Shown: positions 1-8,236 of the stretch, piece after piece | Layout of the letters: every line of letters starts with the position of its first letter | How positions within the stretch are numbered: the first letter of the stretch is position 1 | Assembly: GCA_023421075.1 (NCBI GenBank) | Contig: JAEZUM010000055.1 | Span: 62,001-126,000 of the forward strand | Length of the DNA stretch: 64,000 nucleotides | Source: Bacillota bacterium | GTDB lineage: Bacteria > Bacillota > Clostridia > Lachnospirales > Lachnospiraceae | Direction: 5' to 3' | Position numbers and translations under genes: made by a program | The notes under the pieces: model-generated | What the model saw: only the letters and a program-made list of their open reading frames with translations | Database searches by the model: none | What the model was told of the DNA's origin: nothing

Positions 1-193
1 CGGTGCCGATTAAGCCGGCGAGGATACTTAGGGGGAGAATAACCAAAAAATCCGTGTGATTGATTGAGGCGATTGCTCCGGAGAAGGGAAGTACGATTTC
101 ACTGGATACCGGGAAGCAGGCGTATTCCAGAAGAATTATGATAAACATAGCTAGAGTTCCGTATTCGGAGATGAAATCCTGAATAATGCTCAT
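1..193 (-). CDS. DedA family membrane protein, N-terminal part (cut by window edge)
   Basis: The first 64 codons of a minus-strand gene run off the left edge of the window. The ATG is at 193-191, preceded by a good AGGAGA ribosome site. The visible protein begins MSIIQDFISEYG and continues with a hydrophobic segment and the stretch EYACFPVSSEIVLPFSGAIA, which is typical of the N-terminus of DedA/SNARE-associated (VTT domain) inner membrane proteins. Family members are polytopic and are linked to lipid scrambling or flippase activity and membrane homeostasis. It is divergent from pgsA. The family call is fairly secure, but the subfamily and C-terminus cannot be seen. Confidence 0.75.
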   Translation of the reverse strand, partial: MSIIQDFISEYGTLAMFIIILLEYACFPVSSEIVLPFSGAIASINHTDFLVILPLSILAGLIGT

Positions 194-499
194 GTTTTCT
201 CCTGATTGTTATAGTTACAGAATATATATGCCTAAAAAACCCCATACTTGACTATAAATGGAAGAAACGATCGGAAGCTTTTGGATTTTTTAAGCAAATT
301 CTAATTTAAAAATGGAAAAATAACCTATGCGGAACCAAAATCTTGTGTTAGAATTGTACTGAAAATGATGCAATCAGGAACTAATCGGCATATTTTAGAT
401 ATATAAAGTGCAGAGAGCATAGTGCGAGAAGAGCACTCACACAGCAAGCTTGCTTGATGGGATGCGACCGGTGCTGCAATTATTCAGGGGGGAAGTGGA
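194..499. promoter_or_regulatory. Divergent intergenic region with small hairpins ahead of pgsA
   Basis: About 300 bases lie between the divergent dedA and pgsA starts, with no convincing ORF. On the pgsA side there is a small hairpin, AGTGC (421-425) with GCACT (432-436), then the perfect palindrome AGCAAGCTTGCT (443-454). The hairpin is followed by CTCACAC, a combination seen again ahead of malE near 8070-8087. No confident -35/-10 pair was recognised. Confidence 0.35.
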
Positions 500-1084
500 A
501 TGAAGTTAGTGGCAAAATTCTCAAAGAAGGATCTATGGAGTATTCCTAATATTTTATGTTATATACGGTTTTTATTAATTCCGGTCTTTGTAGTAACTTA
601 TATCAGAGCGGACGAGCCGAAGCAGTATATCCAAGCTGCCGCAATCGTATTTTTATCCGGTTTGACTGATTTTCTGGACGGTTTTATAGCAAGAAGATTC
701 GATATGGTGACGGAGCTGGGCAAAATAATCGACCCACTGGCCGATAAGCTTACGCAAGCCTCTTTAATCTTTATTCTGGTCGTGAAAATTAAATGGATGT
801 TTTTGTTGTTAATCCTATTTGTTATTATGCAGCTGTTTCTTTTGATCGCTGGTTTGGTGATGTTAAAGAAGGGTTCTAAGCTGAATGGTGCAAAATGGTT
901 CGGTAAGGTTTCAACCACAGTTTTTTATGCCACAATGCTGGCGTTGGTTGCATTACCTACTCTAAAGGTTGGTATAACCAATATTTTGATGATGGTATGC
1001 GGAGCCTTTTTGCTCCTGTCCTTCCTGATGTATGTCAACGAATATATAAAGATGTATCGCAACTTAAAGAACACAAAGGAGTAG
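500..1084 (+). CDS. pgsA: CDP-diacylglycerol--glycerol-3-phosphate 3-phosphatidyltransferase
   Basis: This enzyme makes phosphatidylglycerol phosphate from CDP-diacylglycerol and sn-glycerol-3-phosphate, the committed step to anionic phospholipids at the cytoplasmic membrane. The 194-residue protein has the usual family length. It carries the full CDP-alcohol phosphatidyltransferase signature D-G-x2-A-R-x8-G-x3-D-x3-D at D60, G61, A64, R65, G74, D78 and D82. Several hydrophobic segments follow (about 22-35, 44-56, 90-118, 135-175). The ATG at 500 is preceded by the purine-rich GGGGGGAAG. The downstream permease gene starts three bases after its stop, so the two are probably co-transcribed. 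A CDP-alcohol transferase for another head group is possible, but gene size and sequence favour PgsA. Confidence 0.85.
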   Translation: MKLVAKFSKKDLWSIPNILCYIRFLLIPVFVVTYIRADEPKQYIQAAAIVFLSGLTDFLDGFIARRFDMVTELGKIIDPLADKLTQASLIFILVVKIKWMFLLLILFVIMQLFLLIAGLVMLKKGSKLNGAKWFGKVSTTVFYATMLALVALPTLKVGITNILMMVCGAFLLLSFLMYVNEYIKMYRNLKNTKE

Positions 1085-1087
1085 AGA

Positions 1088-2251
1088 ATGGAACTTAATA
1101 AGAATAATATCAAGAAATTACTTGGTTTGATTACCTTTACGGTCTTGCTTTATGTAGGATTGCAGAATTTGGTACTTGTTCTTGGGGCTTTGTATTTCGT
1201 TTTTAATCTGATTTTTCCTTTTGTCCTAGGAGCAGCCATTGCCTTCATCATCAATGTACCGATGAAAGCAATCGAAAAAAAGCTCTTTCGTAAGCCCGGT
1301 AAGTCTGTTGGTTTTCAAAATAAGATGAAACGACCGCTCAGTCTGATCATTACATTAATTCTTGTCATCGGAGTGGTCGTAATGGTAATGCTGCTGGTAG
1401 TGCCGGAGATCATTCATACCGTGAGGACGATCAGTGATAGCAATGTTTTATCGGAATTCTTCTATCGTATGGAACGAAACTATATTAATTTAGTTCAAAC
1501 GTATCCGTTTTTGAAGGATTTGATCAACATTAATACAATTGACTGGCCGGGTCTGGTTAAGAATATCTATAGCTTTATTATTGATAGTGGTGCCAATATG
1601 ATCCAATCGACCTTCAACACAGCGTTCAGTATCTTTGGCGGAATGATCGATTTCTTTCTGGGCTTTATCTTCTCGATCTATATATTGGCTGAGAAAGAGA
1701 AGCTGGGTCGTCAGGTGAGAAAGCTGATGTATGCATATCTACCGGAAAAAGCCGTGGCTAAGAGCTTATCCTTGTGTTCGTTATCGGAGAAGACCTTTGC
1801 AAGATTCTTGTCCGGACAATGCTTGGAGGCAGTAATATTGGGGTTGATGTTTTTCGTGGTAATGACCATTTTCCAATTCCCATATGCACTGTTAATCAGT
1901 GTTTTGATTAGTTTTACAGCATTAATTCCGATCTTCGGGGCATTTATCGGATGCGCAATCGGTGCCTTCTTAATCTTGATGATTAATCCGATTACTGCTT
2001 TGTTATTTATCCTTATGTTTGTAATACTTCAGCAGATTGAAGGGAATCTAATCTATCCTCGTGTGGTAGGAGGTTCCATCGGTCTTCCTTCCATGTGGGT
2101 TCTTGTGGCAGTAACCATCGGAGGAAGTACGATGGGGGTTGCCGGAATGCTGATCTTTATACCCTTGTTCTCCGTTCTTTATACCTTGCTTAGAGAAGCA
2201 GTCAATCGTAGATTAGCGGTTCGCAAGGTCAATTCTAGCAAGTATAACTAA
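1088..2251 (+). CDS. AI-2E family (PerM-like) membrane permease
   Basis: This 387-residue polytopic protein belongs to the AI-2E/UPF0118 family. It has two closely spaced hydrophobic segments near the N-terminus (about 10-55), one at 80-100, a long soluble stretch (100-180), and a C-terminal block of about five helices (205-370) containing the family-typical GAFIGCAIGA and QQIEGNLIYPRVVGGSIGLP. Some members export autoinducer-2 and others exchange Na+/H+, so the substrate cannot be assigned. It starts three bases after pgsA and uses an AAGGAG site inside the end of pgsA. luxS lies elsewhere in the window at 17175, but nothing connects the two directly. A rho-independent terminator follows at 2301. 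Confidence 0.8.
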   Translation: MELNKNNIKKLLGLITFTVLLYVGLQNLVLVLGALYFVFNLIFPFVLGAAIAFIINVPMKAIEKKLFRKPGKSVGFQNKMKRPLSLIITLILVIGVVVMVMLLVVPEIIHTVRTISDSNVLSEFFYRMERNYINLVQTYPFLKDLININTIDWPGLVKNIYSFIIDSGANMIQSTFNTAFSIFGGMIDFFLGFIFSIYILAEKEKLGRQVRKLMYAYLPEKAVAKSLSLCSLSEKTFARFLSGQCLEAVILGLMFFVVMTIFQFPYALLISVLISFTALIPIFGAFIGCAIGAFLILMINPITALLFILMFVILQQIEGNLIYPRVVGGSIGLPSMWVLVAVTIGGSTMGVAGMLIFIPLFSVLYTLLREAVNRRLAVRKVNSSKYN

Positions 2252-2300
2252 ACGATAACAGGAGGTTGATTCTTCACTTTACCTCCGTGTAAATAAAAAG

Positions 2301-2327
2301 ACCGCTCCGATGGGAGCGGTTTTTGTA
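2301..2327 (+). terminator. Rho-independent terminator after the pgsA-permease operon
   Basis: The 8-bp perfect stem ACCGCTCC/GGAGCGGT with loop GATG is followed by TTTTGTATT. It lies 50 bases after the permease stop and before the convergent lacI-type gene. Confidence 0.85.
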
Positions 2328-2376
2328 TTCCGTGTGCCCGGTGGGCATACGTTGATGATTAATTCATTATGCTTTG

Positions 2377-3375
2377 TTATCTTGGCTTATGAGGCGCTGT
2401 ACTTTCCCTCTGTATGAACTTGGCGCGTAATAGAAGCTTGCTGATTGTTACATTATGGATCAGACCATCCAATAGAAGAAAGGCACTCTTGCCAAGATCG
2501 GTTCGATCCTGACGGATTGTCGTCAGAGGTGGTGTAAGATGTGCGGCAATCGGAAGATCATCGAAGCCGATAACACTAACATCCTCCGGAACCTTAAGTC
2601 CATATTTATGAATCTCAGTGATAACGCCGGAAGCAATCAAATCGCTGGCACACATGATAGCAGTAGCACCGTTTCTAAGAAAGCCGGGAACATGATCCTT
2701 GGCACAATCAGGAACATAATAACCATACTCGATTAAATTCTCGTCAACCTCTAAACCATGCTTGGTCATACTATTGATAAAGGACTGGTGTCTCTGTTCA
2801 GAAACCATGGAATTCTTGGATCCATTCAAAAAGGCTATTCTGGTATGTCCCAAGCTATGAAGGTGATCCACTGCAAGGTCGATACCTTCATAATTGTCGG
2901 TACCTACATAACCAACATGGTTGTTACGTTCTATATAATTATCAAGGAGAACAGTAGGAACCGTTGTCTTGGTCAGCTGCCAAACCCAATCATCATGAAG
3001 TGTAAAACCTAGTAGAAAGGCACCGCTATATCCGTTTTTCAGCATATATGTATCGAATTTTTCAGCGGTCTGCATATTCAGATTTGTCGGTACAACAGTA
3101 ACATCCCAATGTCTGCGTGCTGCTGATAGCTTAAACCCGACAACAATCTCATAACCGAACTGCTCGATATTCTCATAATCCATATTCTCAATAAAGATAC
3201 AAACTTTTCTTGTACCTGTTGCCTTCATCTTCTTAGAAGCGTAACCCATCTCAACAGCCGTATCCAATACCAGCTGTCTCATCTCAGCGCTGATATCACT
3301 TGCACCGTTTAAACCTTTTGATACGGTACTTACCGCGATTCCCAGCTTATTAGCGATTTCTTTGATCGTTGCCAT
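2377..3375 (-). CDS. LacI family transcriptional regulator, probable maltodextrin operon repressor (MalR-like)
   Basis: This 332-residue repressor has an N-terminal LacI helix-turn-helix (residues 3-48, beginning ATIKEIANKLGIAVSTVSK) and a periplasmic-binding-protein-like effector domain (about 60-330) with the usual GFDD and TTIRQD segments near 275-290. LacI proteins bind paired half-sites and release on a sugar ligand. It is divergent from malQ-glgP and the maltodextrin transporter genes, so regulation of that block by a maltose-type sugar is the natural inference, though no ligand evidence is visible. The ATG at 3375 is preceded by CTGGGAGG. The start agrees with the conserved LacI N-terminus. 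Confidence 0.85.
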   Translation of the reverse strand: MATIKEIANKLGIAVSTVSKGLNGASDISAEMRQLVLDTAVEMGYASKKMKATGTRKVCIFIENMDYENIEQFGYEIVVGFKLSAARRHWDVTVVPTNLNMQTAEKFDTYMLKNGYSGAFLLGFTLHDDWVWQLTKTTVPTVLLDNYIERNNHVGYVGTDNYEGIDLAVDHLHSLGHTRIAFLNGSKNSMVSEQRHQSFINSMTKHGLEVDENLIEYGYYVPDCAKDHVPGFLRNGATAIMCASDLIASGVITEIHKYGLKVPEDVSVIGFDDLPIAAHLTPPLTTIRQDRTDLGKSAFLLLDGLIHNVTISKLLLRAKFIQRESTAPHKPR

Positions 3376-3742
3376 GGATTTGCCTCCCAGTAATGTTTCA
3401 CATTATTTTTAGTATAAACCGAAGTTATTTCATTTTCAATATGTGTTTATGAATTTGTATATTCGCACAGATTTATTCTGGCAACTAATCTGTTTTTTTG
3501 TGGAATTTGTCTTTTTGTTTTTCGACATTATTTTTAAAACCCCATTATTTATGGATTTGAACTTAATTATTTTCGAAAAAAGCAATATAAACCGTGGAAA
3601 AAGGCTGTTTTTATACCGGAAAATTCACTTAAATTTTAAGTTCTTATATTGTAACAAAATAGAATATTGTAAATTTGGACAAATAAATTTAATAATATGA
3701 CCAATTAAATATATAAATTCACTATATGATTAAAATAATCTA

Positions 3743-3771
3743 TTGACAAAAGGCACTTGTAATGTTATTGT
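3743..3771 (+). promoter_or_regulatory. Candidate sigma-A promoter for malQ, in the lacI-malQ divergent region
   Basis: TTGACA (3743-3748), a 17-base spacer and TATTGT (3766-3771) form a good promoter about 150 bases before malQ. Just downstream, around 3781-3805, lies TTTCGAAAATTTCCGAAAACG, a plausible but imperfect operator for the adjacent LacI protein. The rest of the 544-base divergent gap (3376-3919) is very AT-rich. It holds an 85-codon open frame (3443-3700) with no ribosome site and low-complexity composition, which I do not accept as a gene. Confidence 0.6.
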
Positions 3772-3919
3772 ATGTATATAGTTTCGAAAATTTCCGAAAA
3801 CGTACAATTTTATCCTATTACATTATGCAAAATGATTGAACGGAATATAAATCGTACTTTGTGACATAAGATACATATTAGTGTTGATTTGGTCGTATTT
3901 TAAGAGGTGGAGAGAATAT

Positions 3920-5428
3920 ATGACAACATTGGTAAAACAAGAATTAAACAGAGGCGCAGGTGTTCTTATGCCAATCAGCGCACTGCCTTCTGCTTATGGT
4001 ATTGGTACCCTGGGTGAAGAAAGCTTTCGCTTTGTAGATTTTTTAAAGAGGATAGGCTGCTGTTACTGGCAGGTATTACCGGTTGGTCCAACCAGCTTTG
4101 GCGATAGCCCATATCAATCCTTTTCTGCCTTTGCAGGCAATCCTTATTTTATTGATCTGGACCTTCTGATCCAGGAAGGATTGCTTACCTCAGAGGATTT
4201 GAAGGGATTAAAGTGGCAGAAGTCAGATGACCTTATTGATTACGCCACAATTTATCAACTAAGATTTCAGATCTTAAAGAAAGCATTCGAACGAAGTGCT
4301 CATAAAGATACAAAAGAATATAAGAATTTTTGCAAGAAAAATGAATATTGGCTGAGAGATTACAGCTTATATATGGCGATAAAGGGTCATTTTAATAATA
4401 AGCAATGGTCCCTGTGGGACGAAGACATTCGGAATCACGAAGAGAAGGCTGTTACTGAATATACGAAGCTTTTATCACAGGAGATTGCATTTTGGGAATT
4501 CTGTCAATTCAAATTCCGTGAACAATGGGATAAGGTAAAGCATTATGCAAATCAAGCCAAGATACAGATTATTGGAGATATTCCTTTGTATGTATCAGAG
4601 GACAGCTCTGATGTATGGGTGCACGGCGATTTGTTTGAATTGGATCAGCGTAAGAATCCCATCAATGTTGCAGGAGTACCACCGGATGCCTTTTCAGCAG
4701 ACGGTCAGCGTTGGGGTAATCCCCTATATCGCTGGGACGTACTCGAGAAGAAGGATTTCTCCTGGTGGAGAGAACGCATGAAGATGTCTGCCGGGCTTTA
4801 TGACATTATAAGAATCGATCACTTTATCGGTGTGGTGAATTACTATTCTATTCCAGTTACTTCCAAAACTGCTGTTGGTGGCAGTTGGAAGCTTGGACCC
4901 GGTAAGAAGCTTACCGATGTCATTAAGGAATCCATAGGGGATGCTAAAATTATTGCTGAGGATCTTGGGGTGATTACACCGAAGGTTCGTGCACTCATTG
5001 AAGAGACCGGTTTTCCGGGAATGAAGATATTGATGTTTGGATTGGATGGGCCAGCTGAACATGAATATTTACCCCATAACTATAAAGACACCAATCTGGT
5101 AGCGTATACCGGCACTCATGATAATGAGACTCTGGTTGGTTATCTAAAGAGTAAGAGTGCAAAAGAATTGGCTTTTATGTACCGCTATTTTAATGTAAGT
5201 ACCTTTGAAGACCTGCCTTACGCGATTATCCGTGTATTATATTCCAGTATTGCAGATGTGGTTATCGTTCAAATGCAGGATTTGCTGGAGCTTGATAATA
5301 GGGCAAGAATGAACTTTCCATCTACCATCGGCAATAATTGGCAATGGAGAATGAAAAAGAGTGAGTATAAGAAGCTGAAGGAAGATGTATTGTTTGAATA
5401 TGCACAGCTTTTTGCGCGTAACGTGTAA
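3920..5428 (+). CDS. malQ: 4-alpha-glucanotransferase (amylomaltase, GH77)
   Basis: It transfers alpha-1,4-glucan segments between maltodextrins, releasing glucose and making longer chains that are substrates for GlgP. The 502-residue protein has the GH77 landmarks. The nucleophile is D300 in IIRIDHF, the acid/base E347 in IIAEDLGVITPKV, and the third carboxylate D401 in GTHDNET. The N-terminus GAGVLMPISALPSAYGIGTLG is the usual bacterial amylomaltase start. The ATG at 3920 is preferred because AGGTGGAGAG precedes it; an in-frame start 13 codons upstream lacks a ribosome site and the family sequence. It leads the maltodextrin block, with glgP 79 bases downstream. No signal peptide is present, so the enzyme is cytoplasmic. 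Confidence 0.93.
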   Translation: MTTLVKQELNRGAGVLMPISALPSAYGIGTLGEESFRFVDFLKRIGCCYWQVLPVGPTSFGDSPYQSFSAFAGNPYFIDLDLLIQEGLLTSEDLKGLKWQKSDDLIDYATIYQLRFQILKKAFERSAHKDTKEYKNFCKKNEYWLRDYSLYMAIKGHFNNKQWSLWDEDIRNHEEKAVTEYTKLLSQEIAFWEFCQFKFREQWDKVKHYANQAKIQIIGDIPLYVSEDSSDVWVHGDLFELDQRKNPINVAGVPPDAFSADGQRWGNPLYRWDVLEKKDFSWWRERMKMSAGLYDIIRIDHFIGVVNYYSIPVTSKTAVGGSWKLGPGKKLTDVIKESIGDAKIIAEDLGVITPKVRALIEETGFPGMKILMFGLDGPAEHEYLPHNYKDTNLVAYTGTHDNETLVGYLKSKSAKELAFMYRYFNVSTFEDLPYAIIRVLYSSIADVVIVQMQDLLELDNRARMNFPSTIGNNWQWRMKKSEYKKLKEDVLFEYAQLFARNV

Positions 5429-5507
5429 ATACCTGCAAAACCTATGTGGGTGAGAGGAACTTGTTTCAGATGATAGATTGGTAAGCAGGTTTTAGTTAGG
5501 AGGAAAA

Positions 5508-7844
5508 ATGGATAGCAGTTTTAAAACAAATGTGGCAACAATACTTGATTTGGATTATGGGAAAACGATCAAAGAAGCGTCGACCATCCAATTATACAAT
5601 GCAGTTTCTAAGGCAGCAATGAAGAATCTGGGTAAGGACTGGGGCTTAAATGCACAGGACAAAAAGGTATGCTATCTTTCAGCGGAATTCCTGGTAGGAA
5701 GATTAGTCTACAGTAATCTCTATAATATGGGATTATTTAACCAGTTTTCCGAATTGATGAGTGAGAATAACGTTGATATCCGAGTATTCGAAGATATCGA
5801 GGATGCAGCGCTGGGGAATGGCGGATTAGGACGCTTGGCGGCTTGCTTCTTAGACTCCGGTGCCTCCATCGGAATTACCCTGAACGGATATGGCATCCGT
5901 TATAAATACGGCTTGTTCAAACAATATTTTGAGGATGGTTTCCAGAAGGAAATCCCCGATGACTGGCAGCGCTTCGGAGATCCCTGGTCCGTTCGTAAGG
6001 AAGAAGAGAAGGTTCTAATCAATTATAAGAATCAATCCGTATATGCGGTTCCTTATGATACACCGGTGATCGGTTACGGAGATAAAAAGGTAAATACCTT
6101 ACGTTTATGGCAGGCAGAGCCTACCAGCAGCTTTAACTTCGAACTCTTCAATGAGCAGAAGTATGACAAAGCCAATAAAAATAAGAATGAGGCAGAGGCG
6201 ATCAGCAGTCTCCTCTATCCAAATGATAATACAGACGAAGGTAAGAAATTAAGACTAAAGCAGGAGTATTTCTTCTCAGCCGCCACTCTGGTTGATGTTA
6301 TTGGCAGATATAAGAAGAAGTATGGTGATGACTTCAGTCATTTCTCTTCGGAATATGCAATCCAATTGAATGATACCCATCCGGTCGTAGCTATTCCGGA
6401 ATTCATCCGATTGATGATGGAAAATGAAAAGCTGACATTTGCGAAAGCACTTCGTATTGCAAAAGAAACCTTTGCTTATACTAATCACACCGTAATGAGT
6501 GAAGCGTTAGAGAAATGGAATGCCGGGTTATTCAAAGCGGTGATACCCAATGTCTATAAGTACATCGTAATGCTTCAGAAGGCATTGTTAAAGGAATTAA
6601 AGTCCTATGGCAAGGTTACCGAAGAAGAGCAGAGACAGTACTTGATCATTGATCATGACACCATTCACATGGCCAGACTCGCAATCTTCGCAAGTCATTC
6701 CACGAACGGTGTCGCAAAGCTTCATACCGAGATTTTGAAGAATGATGCTTTGAAGGAATGGTATGAATTATATCCCGAGCGTTTTAATAATAAGACGAAC
6801 GGAATTACTCAGCGTCGCTGGTTGGCTCTTGCCAATATGGAGCTCTCAGGATTTATTACCGATAAGATCGGCAGTTCATGGATTACGGACCTCGACCGGC
6901 TGAAGGAGCTTGAGAAATTTGCCAATGATAAGGCTGTAATCAAGCAATTTGGTGATATTAAGAGAATTAAGAAAAGACAGTTGTCGGATTATATCTATAA
7001 GATGGAAAACATCCGTGTTAACCCGGATTTCATCTATGATATTCAGGTTAAGAGACTTCATGAATACAAGCGTCAGTTGTTGAATGCATTTTCAATTCTT
7101 GATCTTTATTTTGGCTTAAAGGATGGAAGAATTAAGGAATTTAATCCTACCGCTTTTATCTTTGGAGCAAAAGCAGCACCGGGATATTTCAGAGCAAAGG
7201 GCATCATTAAATTCATCAATGAGATCGCTAAGCTGATTGATCGTGATGAAGAGATGAAGGATAAGCTTCAGGTAGTATTTGTATCGAACTACAATGTTTC
7301 TTATGCAGAGAAGCTTACCCCGGCCGCTGATATCTCAGAGCAGATCTCAACCGCAGGAACAGAAGCCTCGGGAACCGGTAATATGAAATTCATGTTAAAT
7401 GGTGCCGTAACGCTGGGTACCTTTGATGGTGCTAATGTAGAGATCGTTGAGCAAGCCGGAGAAGAGAATAATTACATCTTTGGCGCACGTGTGGAAGATA
7501 TTGAGAAGATTAAGAATACCTACAATGCGAAAGAGCTTTACGAGCAAAATCCGAGAATTAAGAGAGTATTGGATACTCTGGTGGATGGGACCTTCAGCGA
7601 TGGAGGAACGGGAATGTTCCAGGAATTATACAATGCAATCCTACACGGTGCTCATTGGCATAAGCCGGATCATTACTTCCTGTTATTGGATTTTATTCCT
7701 TACTGCGAAGCGAAGCTTAGAGTAAACCGAGAATTCTCCGATACCTATGCATTTCGCAGAAAGTGCTTTATTAATACGGCAAACGCCGGTAAGTTCTCAA
7801 GTGATAGAACCATTCGGGACTACGCAAATGAGGTTTGGAATTAA
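5508..7844 (+). CDS. glgP: Glycogen/maltodextrin phosphorylase (GT35)
   Basis: It releases glucose-1-phosphate from the non-reducing ends of glycogen or maltodextrins using inorganic phosphate and pyridoxal phosphate. The 778-residue length is normal for bacterial phosphorylases. Landmarks include the N-terminal YLSAEFLVGR, the ALGNGGLGRLAACF loop, QLNDTHPVVAIPE, and the PLP-binding motif EASGTGNMKF with the Schiff-base lysine at K627. The start at 5508 has TTAGGAGGAAAA just before it. It follows malQ in the same direction and precedes the malE transporter genes after a structured gap. Whether the natural substrate is stored glycogen or imported maltodextrin cannot be told; the neighbours argue for maltodextrin, and the debranching enzyme for either. 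Confidence 0.93.
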   Translation: MDSSFKTNVATILDLDYGKTIKEASTIQLYNAVSKAAMKNLGKDWGLNAQDKKVCYLSAEFLVGRLVYSNLYNMGLFNQFSELMSENNVDIRVFEDIEDAALGNGGLGRLAACFLDSGASIGITLNGYGIRYKYGLFKQYFEDGFQKEIPDDWQRFGDPWSVRKEEEKVLINYKNQSVYAVPYDTPVIGYGDKKVNTLRLWQAEPTSSFNFELFNEQKYDKANKNKNEAEAISSLLYPNDNTDEGKKLRLKQEYFFSAATLVDVIGRYKKKYGDDFSHFSSEYAIQLNDTHPVVAIPEFIRLMMENEKLTFAKALRIAKETFAYTNHTVMSEALEKWNAGLFKAVIPNVYKYIVMLQKALLKELKSYGKVTEEEQRQYLIIDHDTIHMARLAIFASHSTNGVAKLHTEILKNDALKEWYELYPERFNNKTNGITQRRWLALANMELSGFITDKIGSSWITDLDRLKELEKFANDKAVIKQFGDIKRIKKRQLSDYIYKMENIRVNPDFIYDIQVKRLHEYKRQLLNAFSILDLYFGLKDGRIKEFNPTAFIFGAKAAPGYFRAKGIIKFINEIAKLIDRDEEMKDKLQVVFVSNYNVSYAEKLTPAADISEQISTAGTEASGTGNMKFMLNGAVTLGTFDGANVEIVEQAGEENNYIFGARVEDIEKIKNTYNAKELYEQNPRIKRVLDTLVDGTFSDGGTGMFQELYNAILHGAHWHKPDHYFLLLDFIPYCEAKLRVNREFSDTYAFRRKCFINTANAGKFSSDRTIRDYANEVWN

Positions 7845-8236
7845 TGTAAATTGCATGCAATTTACATTGGTGTTGAACTGCATCGAAGATGCAGGATCGG
7901 GAATTAGTATGCTGTAAGGCATATTCATTCAAGCAGGTTAGATCAGCTCACGGGTTTAGCTTGTATAAATAGCAAAGTTTAGGTGGAAACGCTCCAACTA
8001 TTTGCACGTTGAGAAAGAGGTGAAAGGATTTTTACAAAGCAAAAATCCTTGGGAAGAACTGCGATGTTCGTGCAAAGGCACTCACACCTTGTTCTTCCGA
8101 CGTTTTGACTGCATCGATGATGCAGCATGAAAGCTTAGAATGAACTTATGGATGGGGTTCACATGGATTAACATTCTCTATAAGGACGTTCAAAAATTAA
8201 TTTTAAGAACCGCAATTAGCGGAAAAGGAGGAAGTT
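7843..8236 (+). promoter_or_regulatory. Structured intergenic/leader region between glgP and malE
   Basis: This 390-base stretch without an ORF is packed with inverted repeats. In order: a perfect 26-base palindrome (7843-7868) overlapping the last bases of the glgP stop; hairpin CTGCATC-GAA-GATGCAG (7878-7894); a LacI/cre-like site TGGAAACGCTCCA (7984-7996); a perfect 10-bp hairpin AAGGATTTTT/AAAAATCCTT (8024-8050); a stem GGAAGAAC/GTTCTTCC (8052-8059 with 8091-8098) enclosing GTGC-AAAG-GCAC (8070-8081); and a near copy of the first hairpin, CTGCATC-GAT-GATGCAG (8109-8125). It probably contains the glgP 3' end signal, a malE promoter and a folded leader. No known riboswitch class was recognised. 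Confidence 0.5.

Noticed and set aside
1088..2251. Functional link between the AI-2E permease and luxS (17175)
   Set aside because: They are 15 kb apart in different units, and most family members do not carry autoinducer-2; sequence gives no support.
3443..3700. 85-codon plus-strand frame in the lacI-malQ gap
   Set aside because: It is Phe/Ile/Asn-rich from AT-rich DNA, has no ribosome site and no recognisable motif. It overlaps the probable regulatory region.
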